This document shows, piece after piece, positions 8,312 to 17,771 of a stretch of 64,000 nt of DNA. The DNA comes from Klenkia brasiliensis. GTDB taxonomy: Bacteria; Actinomycetota; Actinomycetes; Mycobacteriales; Geodermatophilaceae. Made by a program: the position numbers and the translations under genes. Position 1 is the first letter of the stretch. Every line of letters begins with the position of its first letter. The stretch lies in contig NZ_FNCF01000006.1 of assembly GCF_900100695.1 (NCBI RefSeq), positions 124,001 to 188,000 of the forward strand, read 5' to 3'. The notes beneath the pieces were generated by a model. It was not told the origin of the DNA. It saw only the letters and a program-made list of their open reading frames with translations, and did not search any database.

Positions 8312-9088
8312 ATGCCGGCCCGCTCCCGTTGGATCGCCCTGTTGGTCGCCCTCGCCGTGTCCGTGCTGGCCGGGTGCAGCAGCGGGGGGTCCGCCGCCGA
8401 CCGCAACCCCGGCGACAAGATCACCGAGGACGAGGCGCAGACGCTGGCCGGCCTGCTGCACCGCAACTACACCGCCGGCGGCGCGGACTTCACCATCACC
8501 GCGCCCTACGCGGAGGGCACCGTGCTGACCCTGACCGGGGAGATGGACTTCCGGCAGGGCATCGGCCGGGCGCAGGCGGTCACCACCTACGGCAACGGCC
8601 AGCCCGACGACACCCGGACGCTGTTCTTCACCACCGCCGACCTCTGGTACGGCGACGTCCCGGGGCTCACCGAGGCGATGGCGGCGGCCGGGCGCCCGGG
8701 CACCACCTACCTGGAGCGGCCGATCGCCAGCACCCAGGCCAACGGGACGGCGTCGCTGGTCGACGTCCTGGTGCAGCTGCTGCCCAACCTGTCCCAGCGC
8801 GCGGACGACGACCCCCGGTCCTTCCTGGAGCGCAACTACACCTGGCAGGGCCAGCGCTCGGTGGACGGCCAGCTCGCCGCGGCGTACCAGACCGGCAACG
8901 GGGCGACGATCGTGGTGTCGGCGGAGTCGAAGATGCTCCTGCAGTACACGACGCGGCTGCCCGACCAGACCTTCGAGGTCACGATCAACCTCAGCGACCC
9001 GGGCACACGGACCATCACCGTGCCCGGCGAGGCGGAGACCGCGCTGGCGTCGGACTACCCCCAGGTGGCGGCCGAGCTGGGGTTCTGA
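8312..9088 (+). CDS. Secreted lipoprotein of unknown function
   Basis: The 258-residue product has a short lipoprotein signal peptide ending in a clear lipobox, SVLAGC, followed by a Gly/Ser linker. It should be anchored to the outer face of the membrane. The rest is rich in Thr, Asp and beta-prone residues (ADFTITAPYAEGTVLTLTGEMDF, TRTLFFTTADLWYGDV, ATIVVSAESKMLLQYTTRL), reminiscent of the lipid-binding LprG/LppX half-barrel shape. I cannot confirm that family, so the function stays open. It starts 35 bp after ino1 with its own -10 element and is followed by a strong hairpin. Confidence 0.8.
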   Translation: MPARSRWIALLVALAVSVLAGCSSGGSAADRNPGDKITEDEAQTLAGLLHRNYTAGGADFTITAPYAEGTVLTLTGEMDFRQGIGRAQAVTTYGNGQPDDTRTLFFTTADLWYGDVPGLTEAMAAAGRPGTTYLERPIASTQANGTASLVDVLVQLLPNLSQRADDDPRSFLERNYTWQGQRSVDGQLAAAYQTGNGATIVVSAESKMLLQYTTRLPDQTFEVTINLSDPGTRTITVPGEAETALASDYPQVAAELGF

Positions 9089-9112
9089 GGCCGCGCCCCC
9101 GGCACGCAGAAC

Positions 9113-9147
9113 GGGAGGGACGGTCTCTTCCCCAGACCGCCCCTCCC
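9113..9147. terminator. Bidirectional hairpin terminator
   Basis: GGGAGGGACGGTCT (9113-9126) pairs with AGACCGCCCCTCCC (9134-9147) with one mismatch across a seven-base loop. It lies between the convergent lipoprotein gene and yqgE. There is no long U tract, as is usual in GC-rich actinobacteria. Confidence 0.7.
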
Positions 9148-9209
9148 GCAGCTGCCAGTCTGCCAGACCGGACGGCGTCGGGCGAGCCTCCTGGGGCCGG
9201 AGTGGCGGG

Positions 9210-9863
9210 TCAGTTCTGGGTGGGGTCGGCCGTGGCCGTGGCCAGCACCGCGCGGGCGCCGGTCTGCCGGCGCAGCACGCGGTGCCACAGAGCCGAGCCG
9301 GCCTCCGCGGAGAGCACGTCGTCGGCGCGGGCGGCCACGCAGGCCCAGGCACCCTCGGCCATCTCGCCGCCCAGCTGGCCGGGGGACCAACCGGCGTACC
9401 CGGCGAACACCCGCAGGCCGCGCACCGCCGGGGCGAGGCCGTCGGGGTCGCCGTCCAGGTCGACCAGGTGGACGTCGGCGTCGACGGTCTGCAGGCCCGG
9501 ACCGCCCTCGGCGCAGACGGCGAGCCCCAGCGCGGTCTCGCTCTCGCACGGACCGCCCACGTGGAAGACCCCCGGCGCGACGGCCAGGTGCGCCCAGCCG
9601 GGCAGCACCTCGGCGATCCGCACCTCGCTGGGCCGGTTGAGCACCACCCCGACGGTGCCGGAGGGGGAGTGGTCGACGACGTAGACCACGGTGCCGGCGA
9701 AGTTGGGGTCGCCGAGCGCGGGCATCGCGACCAGCAGGGACCCGGGACGGACATCGGCGATGCGCCCCAGGGTCAGCGGGGGCGCGACCGCACCGGGCGC
9801 CCGGCCCGCCGCCGGGGCGGTGGGCCGGCGGTCCGGGTCTGGCGACGGGGGCACCGCGTTCAT
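9210..9863 (-). CDS. YqgE/AlgH family protein
   Basis: The 217-residue protein carries the family signature blocks: PGSLLVAMPALGDPNFAGTVVYVVDH near residue 40, TVGVVLNRPSE, VFHVGGPCESE, and RVFAGYAGWSPGQLGGEM near 145. YqgE proteins are conserved, cytoplasmic and of unknown biochemical role. I set the start at ATG 9863 because the upstream reading frame is antisense to the MFS gene. A Pro-rich N-terminal extension of about 35 residues precedes the conserved region. It is divergent from the MFS gene and convergent with the lipoprotein gene. Confidence 0.88.
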   Translation of the reverse strand: MNAVPPSPDPDRRPTAPAAGRAPGAVAPPLTLGRIADVRPGSLLVAMPALGDPNFAGTVVYVVDHSPSGTVGVVLNRPSEVRIAEVLPGWAHLAVAPGVFHVGGPCESETALGLAVCAEGGPGLQTVDADVHLVDLDGDPDGLAPAVRGLRVFAGYAGWSPGQLGGEMAEGAWACVAARADDVLSAEAGSALWHRVLRRQTGARAVLATATADPTQN

Positions 9864-9925
9864 CGCGCCCAGTGTGCCCCAGGACGGGGCCCTCCGGGGG
9901 CAACAGGCGCCGCCCGGTCCGACCG

Positions 9926-9931
9926 TAGGGT
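9926..9931 (+). promoter_or_regulatory. -10 element of a probable leaderless promoter (MFS gene)
   Basis: TAGGGT lies eight bases before the GTG at 9940 in the short divergent gap to yqgE. Confidence 0.4.
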
Positions 9932-9939
9932 GCGCGGGT

Positions 9940-11232
9940 GTGGGGGGACGGGCAGCGACGGCGCGCCGGCTGCTGGGGCGGGCGGACTTCCGCCGGCTGC
10001 TGCTCACCCGGCTGACCGCCCAGTTCGGCGACGGCGTGTTCCAGGCGGCCCTGGCCGGCACGGTGCTGTTCAACCCGCAGCGGGCCGCCGACCCGGTCGA
10101 CGTCGCCGCCGGGTTCGCCGTCCTGTTGCTGCCGTACTCGGTGGTGGGTCCCTTCGCCGGCGTCTGGCTGGACCGCTGGAGCCGCCGGCAGGTGCTGCTG
10201 GTGGCCAACGGCCTGCGGGCCGGGCTGGTCGCCGTCGTCGCCGCGCTGACCTGGGCCGGGGTGGACGGGCCGGCCTACTACCTGGCCGGGCTGGCGGTGT
10301 TCTCGGTCAACCGGTTCGTGCTCTCGGCGCTGTCGGCCGGGCTGCCGCACACCTGCGACCGGGCCGAGCTCGTCCCGGCGAACGCGCTGAGCACCACCGC
10401 CGGGGCGGTGGCCGGGGTGCTCGGCGGCGGCGTGGCCATCGGCGTGCGCGCCCTGGTCGGCGGGGACGACGCCGGCTACGCCGCCCTGGCCCTTTTCGCC
10501 GCCCTGCCCTACCTGGTGTCCGCGGGCGTGGTCGCCGGGTTCGCCCGCGCCCACCTCGGCCCGGACCACTCCTCGCGCACCGCGACGGTCTCCGCGCGGG
10601 ACGTGCTGCACGGGATGGCCGCCGGTGGCCGGCACGTGCTGGCCTCCCGGGCGGCGACCTGGGTGCTGTCGGTGATGGCCGTGCAGCGGGTCTGCTTCGG
10701 CCTGCTCACCCTGCTGACCCTGCTGCTCTACCGCGGCACCCTCGACCCGGTCGGCCCCTTCCCGGTCGGCCTGGCGGGGCTCGCGCAGGTGCTCGCCGCC
10801 GGCGCGGTGGGCACGCTGCTGGCCGCCGCGGCCACGCCGCCCGCCGTCCGCCGGTGGGGCAAGGTCCGCTGGACGACGGCGGCGCTGGTGCTCGGGGGGG
10901 TGGGTCAGCTGGCCCTGGGTCTGCCCTTCCTCGCCCCGGCCGTGGTGGCCGCCGGCTTCGTGCTGGGCTTCGTCGGCCAGGCGGTGAAGATCTGCGTGGA
11001 CAGCACCCTGCAGGAGGTCGTGCACGACGACTTCCGGGGCCGGGTGTTCTCCGTCTACGACACCCTGTTCAACGTCACCTTCGTGGCCGCCGTGGTGGTC
11101 GGCGCGTTCGCGCTGCCCGGGTCGGGCCGCAGCGTGCCGGCGCTGGCCGTCGTCGCGGGGCTCTACCTCGCCGTGGCCCTCGCCAACGCCCTGCGCGGCC
11201 AGCGGGCGGTCAGCGCGAGCGCCACCAGCTGA
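9940..11232 (+). CDS. Major facilitator superfamily transporter
   Basis: The 430-residue protein has about twelve hydrophobic segments in two halves. The first half starts LLTRLTAQFGDGVFQAALAG with VGPFAGVWLDRWSRRQVL as the intracellular loop 2-3 motif. The second half has VLGFVGQAVKICVDSTLQEVV and DDFRGRVFSVYDTLFN near the C-terminus, typical of drug- or macrolide-efflux-like MFS proteins. The substrate cannot be predicted. GTG 9940 was chosen because it follows a TAGGGT box and precedes the conserved RRLLGRADFRRLL; the longer upstream frame overlaps yqgE antisense. The last 23 bp overlap the 3' end of the convergent cca gene. Confidence 0.85.
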   Translation: MGGRAATARRLLGRADFRRLLLTRLTAQFGDGVFQAALAGTVLFNPQRAADPVDVAAGFAVLLLPYSVVGPFAGVWLDRWSRRQVLLVANGLRAGLVAVVAALTWAGVDGPAYYLAGLAVFSVNRFVLSALSAGLPHTCDRAELVPANALSTTAGAVAGVLGGGVAIGVRALVGGDDAGYAALALFAALPYLVSAGVVAGFARAHLGPDHSSRTATVSARDVLHGMAAGGRHVLASRAATWVLSVMAVQRVCFGLLTLLTLLLYRGTLDPVGPFPVGLAGLAQVLAAGAVGTLLAAAATPPAVRRWGKVRWTTAALVLGGVGQLALGLPFLAPAVVAAGFVLGFVGQAVKICVDSTLQEVVHDDFRGRVFSVYDTLFNVTFVAAVVVGAFALPGSGRSVPALAVVAGLYLAVALANALRGQRAVSASATS

Positions 11233-12685
11233 GCAGCTCGGCCTCGGCGACGTCGGGGTCCAGCGGGCCGCGCTCCAGGCGCAGCTCCTTGAGGAACCGC
11301 CAGGCCTCGCCGACCTCGCGGCCCGGCGCGATGCCCAGCAGCTCCATGATCCGGTTGCCGTCCAGGTCCGGCCGCACCCGCGCCAGGTCCTCGGCGGCCG
11401 ACAGCTCGGCGATCCGGCGCTCCAGCGAGTCGTAGGTCGCCGACAGCTGCGCGGCGCGGCGCCGGTTGCGGGTCGTGGAGTCCGAGCGGACCAGCTTGTG
11501 CAGGCGGGGGAGCAGGTCGCCGGCGTCGGTCACGTACCGCCGGACGGCCGAGTCGGTCCACTCGCCCGAGCCGTAGCCGTGGAAGCGCAGGTGCAGGAAG
11601 GTCAGCCGCCCGACCTGCTCGACGACCTCCTTGGGGTACTTCAGCGCGGTCAGCCGCTTGCGCACGAGCTTGGCGCCGACGACCTCGTGGTGGTGGAAGG
11701 ACACCCGCCCGCGCGGCTCGTGCCGGCGGGTGGCCGGCTTGCCGATGTCGTGCAGCAGGGCCGCCAGCCGCAGCACCAGGTCCGGGGACGGCGAGTCCGG
11801 GTCGGCCAGGTCCAGCGCGATGGCCTGGTCGAGCACGGTGAGGGAGTGGGCGTAGACGTCCTTGTGCTGGTGGTGCTCGTCGATCTCCATCCGCAGCGCG
11901 GACAGCTCGGGCAGCACGACGTCGGCCAGCCCGGTGGCCACCAGCAGCTCCAGCGCCGCGCGGGGGGCGTCGTTGCACAGCGTGCGGGAGAACTCCTGCT
12001 GCACCCGCTCGGCGGTGATCCGGCCCAGCTCGGGTGCCAGCCGGGTCATCGCCTCGACCACCTCGGGCACCGGGGTCAGGCCCAGCTGGGCGACGAACCG
12101 GACGGCGCGCAGCATCCGCAGGGGGTCGTCGGCGAAGGAGTCCTCCGCCGTCCCCGGGGTGCGCAGCCGGCCGGCGAGCAGGTCGCCCAGCCCGCCGAAG
12201 GGGTCGGTCACGGTCCGGTCCGGGCCGAGGGAGACCGCCATCGCGTTCACGGTGAAGTCCCGGCGGGCGAGGTCGTCGACCAGCGAGGAGCCCCACGCCA
12301 CCTCGGGGTTGCGCGACTCCCGGTCGTAGCGGTCGGCCCGGTAGGTGGTGATCTCCAGCCGCTCGCCGCGCACCTCGGCGCCGACGGTGCCGAACGCGAT
12401 CCCCTGGTTCCACGTGGAACCGGCCAGGCCCTGCAGCACGGCGAGGGTCTGCTCGGGGGTGGCCGAGGTGGTCAGGTCCAGGTCGCCGATGCGCGGCGTG
12501 CCCGACCCCGCCGCGAGCAGGGCGTCGCGGACCGAGCCGCCGACCAGGTGCACCTCGTGCCCGGCCGCGGTGAAGCGCTCGCCGACCAGCCCCAGAACGG
12601 GCGTGAGGTCCACCAGGTCGCGGACGGTCTCCTGCACGGCCTCGGGGACCGGCTGGGGCTCGGGGCGCGACGGCTGCTCGGACAC
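11210..12685 (-). CDS. cca: CCA-adding tRNA nucleotidyltransferase (PcnA/Cca)
   Basis: The 491-residue enzyme adds or repairs the 3' CCA of tRNAs. The nucleotidyltransferase head has VGGSVRDALL and the catalytic pair in IGDLDLTTSA (about 65-75). The neck has EDSFADDPLRMLRAVRFVAQ, and an HD-type domain follows with LLHDIGKPATRR near residue 280. The CCA ends are not encoded in either tRNA gene of this window, consistent with a need for the enzyme. I chose the GTG at 12685, which gives VSEQPSRPEP; no convincing Shine-Dalgarno is visible. It is divergent from the Nudix gene, as pcnA-mutT4 are in mycobacteria. A parS-like site lies inside the coding sequence. Confidence 0.93.
   Translation of the reverse strand: MSEQPSRPEPQPVPEAVQETVRDLVDLTPVLGLVGERFTAAGHEVHLVGGSVRDALLAAGSGTPRIGDLDLTTSATPEQTLAVLQGLAGSTWNQGIAFGTVGAEVRGERLEITTYRADRYDRESRNPEVAWGSSLVDDLARRDFTVNAMAVSLGPDRTVTDPFGGLGDLLAGRLRTPGTAEDSFADDPLRMLRAVRFVAQLGLTPVPEVVEAMTRLAPELGRITAERVQQEFSRTLCNDAPRAALELLVATGLADVVLPELSALRMEIDEHHQHKDVYAHSLTVLDQAIALDLADPDSPSPDLVLRLAALLHDIGKPATRRHEPRGRVSFHHHEVVGAKLVRKRLTALKYPKEVVEQVGRLTFLHLRFHGYGSGEWTDSAVRRYVTDAGDLLPRLHKLVRSDSTTRNRRRAAQLSATYDSLERRIAELSAAEDLARVRPDLDGNRIMELLGIAPGREVGEAWRFLKELRLERGPLDPDVAEAELLSWWRSR
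12407..12420. promoter_or_regulatory. parS-like ParB site inside cca
   Basis: GTTCCACGTGGAAC is a perfect 14-bp palindrome identical to the first site upstream of parA at 26733. It differs from the consensus GTTTCACGTGAAAC by one base in each half. It is about 14 kb from parAB, within the cca coding region. Confidence 0.75.
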
Positions 12686-12715
12686 GACCAGCCAGGCTAC
12701 TGAGGCCGGTCGCGC

Positions 12716-12721
12716 TACCCT
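12716..12721 (+). promoter_or_regulatory. -10 element of a probable leaderless promoter (Nudix operon)
   Basis: TACCCT lies six bases before ATG 12728 in the 42-bp divergent gap. It probably drives the Nudix-DUF6049-murJ-pseudokinase operon. Confidence 0.5.
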
Positions 12722-12727
12722 GCAGGC

Positions 12728-13204
12728 ATGGCTCCGACGGGCGGACGACGGCGCCCGGGCCGACGTCTGCGCCGGGTCGACGAGACCTCCGCCGGCGGGC
12801 TGGTCGTCGCCGACGACGACGGCACCGGGCCCCGCGCGGCGCTCATCGGGCGCACCGACCGCCGCGGCCGGTTGCTGTGGTCCCTGCCCAAGGGGCACAT
12901 CGAGGCCGGCGAGACCCCGGAGGACACCGCCGTGCGCGAGGTGGCCGAGGAGACCGGGATCATCGGCGAGGTCGTCGCACCGCTGGGGATCATCGACTTC
13001 TGGTTCGTCGCCGACGGCCGCCGGGTGCACAAGACCGTGCACCACTTCCTCCTCCGCGCGGTCGGCGGTGCGCTCTCCGACGAGGACGTCGAGGTCACCG
13101 AGGTGGCGTGGGTGCCGCTGACCGAGCTCTCCGGCCGGCTGGCCTACGCCGACGAGCGGGCGCTGGTCGAGCGCGCCCCCGGCCTGCTGGCCGACAGCGC
13201 GTGA
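12728..13204 (+). CDS. Nudix hydrolase, MutT4-like
   Basis: The 158-residue protein contains a complete Nudix box, starting [17 protein letters not shown] and ending AEETGI (about 57-79). The box binds Mg2+ and catalyses cleavage of a nucleoside diphosphate-X bond. The substrate cannot be read from the sequence. The basic N-terminus ([10 protein letters not shown]) is unusual but common in the cca-linked group. It heads an operon with overlapping stop/start codons (GTGA at 13201-13204) into DUF6049 and then murJ, matching Rv3908-Rv3909-Rv3910. The ATG follows a -10 element by six bases. Confidence 0.92.
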   Translation: MAPTGGRRRPGRRLRRVDETSAGGLVVADDDGTGPRAALIGRTDRRGRLLWSLPKGHIEAGETPEDTAVREVAEETGIIGEVVAPLGIIDFWFVADGRRVHKTVHHFLLRAVGGALSDEDVEVTEVAWVPLTELSGRLAYADERALVERAPGLLADSA

Positions 13205-15516
13205 CCCGCCGGGCTGCCGGCGGCGCCGGACGCCCCGCGACCCGCACCTGGGGGTGGACCCGCGCAGGGGCCCTGCTGCTGACCGCGCTCCTGGGCGCCC
13301 TGCTGCTGCCCGGCGCCCAGGCGCAGGCCGCCCCGGCGGCGAGCCCCGCCGCGCCGGTGCGCATCACGATCACCTCGCTGGAGCCGCGCACGGTCACCCC
13401 GGCGAGCACGGTCGTGGTCACCGGCACGCTGACCAACGACGGGGACGACACCATCACCGACCTCTCGGTGCGGCTGCAGCGCGGCGACCGGCTGGCCACC
13501 CGCGACGAGCTGGCCGCCGACGCCGCCGACCCGTCCCCGGGGGACGCCGCCCAGGCGCCGTTCCAGGCGCTGACCAACGTGGTGCTCGAGCCGGGCGACC
13601 CGACCCCGTTCACCTACACCGCCTCGGCCGCCGACCTGGCCCTCACCGCCGACGGCGTGTACCCCGTCCTGCTCAACGTCAACGGCACCCGGGCCGGGCT
13701 GGTCGAGCGGGTGGGGGAGCTGTCGACCTACCTGCCGGTCTTCTCCACCACGACCAGCCGGACGTCGGTGGCCTGGCTGTGGCCGCTCACCGACCGGCCG
13801 CACCGCGACGCCTCGGGCGCCTTCACCGACGACGACCTGGCCACGGAGGTCGCCGCCGACGGCCGCCTCGACCGGGCGCTGACCGTGCTGGAGGACCTGC
13901 CCGACGGGGGCCGCACGGTGCCGGTGACGCTGGCGGTCGACCCGGCGCTGGTCGAGGAGCTGACCGCGATGGCGGGGGGCTACACCGTCGACGGCGCAGC
14001 CGGGCAGGGCGTGGCCGCGGCCGGGGACTGGCTGTCGCGGCTGCGGTCGCTGGCCGCCGTCCACCCGGTGGTCGCGCTGCCCTACGCCGACGTCGACGCC
14101 GACGCCCTGCAGGCAGCCGGCCTGCCGGCGGTGCTGACCCGGTCGCTGCCGGGCACCGTCGAGGGCACCGCCGCCCAGCCGGCCGACCAGGGCCCGCTGC
14201 CCGAGGCGTCGGCCACCGCGACCACCACCGCCCCGGCGCCGGCCCCGACGACGAGCGCGGGGGAGCGGATCCTCGCCGACGCGCTGGACACCACCCCGCG
14301 CACCGACCTGGCCTGGCCGGCGGGGGGCGCGGTGCGCACCGACACGCTGGCCACGCTCACCGCGGGCGGCGTCGACCAGCTGGTGCTCGGCGAGGGCGCC
14401 TACTCCGACGCGGACGCCGCCGTGGGCCGCACCGGCCGCGCGGCCGCGGCCCGCGTGCCGGTCGACACCGCCGGCGGCACGCTGACCACCCTGGTCGGGG
14501 ACTCCGCGCTGGCCCAGGTCGTGGCGGGGGCCGACACCGCCGCGGGCGGCCCCCGGGTGGCCGAGCAGCGCTACCTGGCCGAGCTGGGCGTGCTGACCTC
14601 CCAGCTGGCCGCGGTCGACCCGGCGGTGGCCCAGACGGTGCTCGTCGTCCCGCCCCGCGAGGTCGAGTCCGACCCGGACTGGACCACCCCCATGCTGGCC
14701 GACACCGCGTCGGAGCCCTGGCTGGCCGCGGTGGGCCTGGACGACCTCGCGACGGGACCGGTCGCCGACGCCGGCGACCTGGTGGCCCCCGCCGACGACG
14801 CCCGGCTCGCCGGCCCGGGCATGGCCGCGGTCGCCGCGGCCGTGGCGGTCCGCGACGACGTCGCCGGGGCGGTCGTCGGCGACCCCGGCACGGTGCTGGC
14901 CGGCTACGACGCCGCCGCCTCCCGCGCGACGTCGGCGGCCTGGCGCGCCGACCCCGACGGCTTCGCGGCGTCGGCGGCGGACCTGCAGCAGACCCTGAGC
15001 GGGCTGCGCGGCGAGGTCGGCCTGGTGGCCCCGGCCGACGGCGCCTACAGCCTGGCCTCCAGCGACGCCCCGCTGGTGCTCACCGTGCGCAACGACCTGC
15101 CCTTCGCCGTCGACGTCACCCTGGACCTGCAGACCCGCAGCGGCGTGGGCTTCCAGGCCGAGACCGTGCCCGCGCAGCGGCTGGAGCCCCAGTCGCGCAC
15201 GGTCGTCACCGTGCCCACCTCCGTGCAGCAGTCGGGCAGCTTCACCGTGGTCGCCCAGCTGGCCACCCCGGCCGGCGGTCCGCTGGGCACGCAGGTGCAG
15301 CTGCGGGTGAGCAGCACCGCCTACGGCCCGATCACGCTGGCCATCACCATCGGCGCGGCCGCCCTGCTGGGCCTGCTGTTCCTGCGGCGGCTGGTCCTGT
15401 TCGTGCTGCGCCGCCGGCGCGGTGAGCCCGCCCCCGTCGACGACGACGTGCTGGTGCCCGTGGACGGCGACCCGGCCGGCCCGCGCCCCGCTCCGCCCAC
15501 CCGGAGCCCGGTGTGA
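13201..15516 (+). CDS. DUF6049 family secreted, membrane-anchored protein (Rv3909-like)
   Basis: The 771-residue protein has a Sec signal peptide ([19 protein letters not shown]), a long exported region and one C-terminal membrane segment ([21 protein letters not shown]), followed by a basic tail. An early domain, [33 protein letters not shown], resembles an Ig-like or NPCBM-associated fold. A later block, [21 protein letters not shown], has the same flavour. Between them is a region that may form an inactive deacetylase- or GH-like barrel. The GTG start overlaps the Nudix stop by four bases, and the stop overlaps the murJ start in the same way, so the three are translationally coupled. No enzymatic role is established to my knowledge; a part in lipid II export or wall assembly is inferred from context. 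Confidence 0.82.
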   Translation: MTRRAAGGAGRPATRTWGWTRAGALLLTALLGALLLPGAQAQAAPAASPAAPVRITITSLEPRTVTPASTVVVTGTLTNDGDDTITDLSVRLQRGDRLATRDELAADAADPSPGDAAQAPFQALTNVVLEPGDPTPFTYTASAADLALTADGVYPVLLNVNGTRAGLVERVGELSTYLPVFSTTTSRTSVAWLWPLTDRPHRDASGAFTDDDLATEVAADGRLDRALTVLEDLPDGGRTVPVTLAVDPALVEELTAMAGGYTVDGAAGQGVAAAGDWLSRLRSLAAVHPVVALPYADVDADALQAAGLPAVLTRSLPGTVEGTAAQPADQGPLPEASATATTTAPAPAPTTSAGERILADALDTTPRTDLAWPAGGAVRTDTLATLTAGGVDQLVLGEGAYSDADAAVGRTGRAAAARVPVDTAGGTLTTLVGDSALAQVVAGADTAAGGPRVAEQRYLAELGVLTSQLAAVDPAVAQTVLVVPPREVESDPDWTTPMLADTASEPWLAAVGLDDLATGPVADAGDLVAPADDARLAGPGMAAVAAAVAVRDDVAGAVVGDPGTVLAGYDAAASRATSAAWRADPDGFAASAADLQQTLSGLRGEVGLVAPADGAYSLASSDAPLVLTVRNDLPFAVDVTLDLQTRSGVGFQAETVPAQRLEPQSRTVVTVPTSVQQSGSFTVVAQLATPAGGPLGTQVQLRVSSTAYGPITLAITIGAAALLGLLFLRRLVLFVLRRRRGEPAPVDDDVLVPVDGDPAGPRPAPPTRSPV

Positions 15517-17771
15517 GCGGCGGGTCGCACCGGCCCGACGGCGACCCGGCCTCGGGCGAGGGGCCGACGGTGGCCGAGATCGTGGAGCGCGCGGCCCAGG
15601 AGCGCCGCAGCGGCGAGCAGCCGGCCGCCGAGCCGGCCCGGCCCGCCCGGACCGCCCGGCCGTTGCCGCCCGCGCCCTACGGCGCCGTCCCGCCGCCGCT
15701 GGCCGCGCCCTCGGCCAGTGCGCTGGCCGGGCACCCGACCACCGACGACCCCGCGGTCCCGCAGCAGCGGCCCGCGCGCCGGCCCGACCCCCGCGAGGAC
15801 CACCGCGAGGACCACCGCCAGGACCACCGTCCCGGTCGCCGACCGGAGGGCGCGAGCGGACCGGGCACCCGGTTCAGCCCGCTCGGCGCGGCGCTCGCCC
15901 CGCCCACGCCCGCGGCGCGGCCGGCCACCCCGCCACCGCCCGCACCGCCACCGCCCGCACCGCGACCGCAGGACCCGCCGCCGCTCCCGCCGGTGCCCGG
16001 TCCGGCCACCCGCTCCGGCGAGCAGGTGTCGTTCCGGACCCGCTTCGTCCCCAGCCCGGACGACACCCAGGTCATCCCGGTGCTGCCGCCGGTGCCCAGC
16101 CGGGTCGAGGAGGACGAGGACACCGGCACCGTCGTCGCCCGCGAGGGCACCCCCGGCGGCAGCCGCGGCATCCTGCGCGCCGCCGGGACGATGGCCGTGG
16201 CCAGCCTGGTCTCCCGCGTCACCGGCCTGCTGCGGACCATCGTGGTGGCCGCCGCCCTCGGCGTGGGGCTGGTGAACGACGCCTACAACACGGCCAACAC
16301 GCTGCCGAACATCGTCTACGAGCTGCTCCTCGGCGGGGTGCTGACCTCCGTCGTGGTCCCGCTGCTGGTGCACGCCCAGGAACGCGACCGCGACGGCGGC
16401 GTCGGCTACGCGCAACGGCTGACCACGCTGGCGATGGCCGGGCTGGTCGTGATGACCGGCTTGGCCGTGCTGGCCGCCCCGCTGCTCACCCGCGCCTACG
16501 GCATCACCGGCGACCCGGACCAGGTGGCCCTGGCCAACTGGCTGGCGCGGCTCCTGCTCCTCGAGATCGTCTTCTACGGTCTCGGCGCCCTGGCCACCGC
16601 GATCCTCAACGCGCGGGGGGTGTTCGGCTGGCCGGCCTGGGCGCCGGTGCTCAACAACGTCGTCGTCATCGCGACGGCCGTGCTCTTCGTCGTGGCCAGC
16701 GGGCCGGGTCGCCTGACGCCGGTCACGATCACCCCGACCCAGGTCTGGCTGCTGGGTGTCGGCACCACCCTGGGCATCGCCGTCCAGGCGCTCGTCCTGG
16801 TCCCGCAGCTGCGGAAGGTCGGCGTCCCGCTGCGCCCCCGGTGGGGGCTGCGCGGCTCCGGTCTGGGCGAGGCGGGGACGCTGGGCCTCTGGGTGGTCGG
16901 CTACGTCGCGATCAGCCAGGTCGGCGTCGTCGTGGCCACCCGCATCGCCAACGCCGCCGGGCGCGAGCTCGGGCTGGGCTCGGCCGGCTTCGGCATCGCC
17001 AGCCTGCTGTTCCAGATGCCCTACGGGATCATCGGCGTCGCGCTGCTGACCGCGTTGGTGCCGCGGATGAGCCGTGCCGCGAGCCGGCAGGACGTCCCCG
17101 GGGTCGCCGCCGACCTGTCGCTGGGCATGCGGCTGTCCGCCGTCGGCCTGCTCCCGGTGACCGGCCTCCTGGTGGTCCTCGGCCCGGCCCTGACCACGGT
17201 GGCCTTCGGGCACGGCGAGACCTCGCTGGAGCAGGCGCGCTCGATCGGCACCGCCCTGGCCCTGGGGGCCTTCGGGCTGCTGCCGATGGCGGTGACCCTC
17301 CTGCAGCTGCGGGTCTTCTACGCCATGAAGGACGCCCGCACCCCGACGCTCATCCAGCTGGCGATGGTCGCCGTCCGGGTGCCCCTGCTGCTCGTCGTGC
17401 CCACGGTCGTCGAGCCGCAGCACGTCGTCGCCGGGCTCATGGTGGCGACGTCGCTGACCTACGTCACCGGCTGGGTGGCCGGCGACGTCGCCCTGCGGCG
17501 CAAGCTGGGCGCCGTGCGCACCGGGGACGCCGCCGGGCCGGTGCTGAAGATGCTGGTCGTGTCGGTGGTCGCCGGCGCCGTCGGCTGGGGTGCGGCGCAC
17601 CTCACCACCGGACTGGTCGGGACGTCGGTCACCGGGTCGCTCGTGACCCTCCTCGTCGGTAGCCTGGTCATCGGCGTCGTGGTCGTCATCGGCGTCGTGC
17701 TGGCGAAGGTCCCGGAGGTCTCGGGCCCGGTCGCGGCCGTCCGGGCTCGCCTGGGCGGGGCACGGCGGTGA
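15513..17771 (+). CDS. murJ: MurJ lipid II flippase (MviN family) with long cytoplasmic N-terminus
   Basis: The 752-residue protein flips lipid II to the outer face of the membrane. The flippase core begins about residue 215 (RAAGTMAVASLVSRVTGLLR, then ALGVGLVNDAYNTANTLPN) and contains about fourteen membrane segments. It ends with [10 protein letters not shown] just after the last helix. The first ~210 residues are disordered and rich in Pro, Arg and Glu, and include an EDHR-type repeat (12-bp tandem units at 15792-15827) and PPPAP runs. In M. tuberculosis the homologue Rv3910 is fused to a pseudokinase; here the protein stops and a separate pseudokinase gene starts in an overlapping GTGA. 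The start GTG overlaps the DUF6049 stop. Confidence 0.93.
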   Translation: MSGGSHRPDGDPASGEGPTVAEIVERAAQERRSGEQPAAEPARPARTARPLPPAPYGAVPPPLAAPSASALAGHPTTDDPAVPQQRPARRPDPREDHREDHRQDHRPGRRPEGASGPGTRFSPLGAALAPPTPAARPATPPPPAPPPPAPRPQDPPPLPPVPGPATRSGEQVSFRTRFVPSPDDTQVIPVLPPVPSRVEEDEDTGTVVAREGTPGGSRGILRAAGTMAVASLVSRVTGLLRTIVVAAALGVGLVNDAYNTANTLPNIVYELLLGGVLTSVVVPLLVHAQERDRDGGVGYAQRLTTLAMAGLVVMTGLAVLAAPLLTRAYGITGDPDQVALANWLARLLLLEIVFYGLGALATAILNARGVFGWPAWAPVLNNVVVIATAVLFVVASGPGRLTPVTITPTQVWLLGVGTTLGIAVQALVLVPQLRKVGVPLRPRWGLRGSGLGEAGTLGLWVVGYVAISQVGVVVATRIANAAGRELGLGSAGFGIASLLFQMPYGIIGVALLTALVPRMSRAASRQDVPGVAADLSLGMRLSAVGLLPVTGLLVVLGPALTTVAFGHGETSLEQARSIGTALALGAFGLLPMAVTLLQLRVFYAMKDARTPTLIQLAMVAVRVPLLLVVPTVVEPQHVVAGLMVATSLTYVTGWVAGDVALRRKLGAVRTGDAAGPVLKMLVVSVVAGAVGWGAAHLTTGLVGTSVTGSLVTLLVGSLVIGVVVVIGVVLAKVPEVSGPVAAVRARLGGARR

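Noticed and set aside
15792-15827. 12-bp tandem repeat in murJ as a regulatory repeat
   Set aside because: It lies in the coding sequence of the disordered N-terminus and encodes an EDHR-type repeat; nothing points to a regulatory role.
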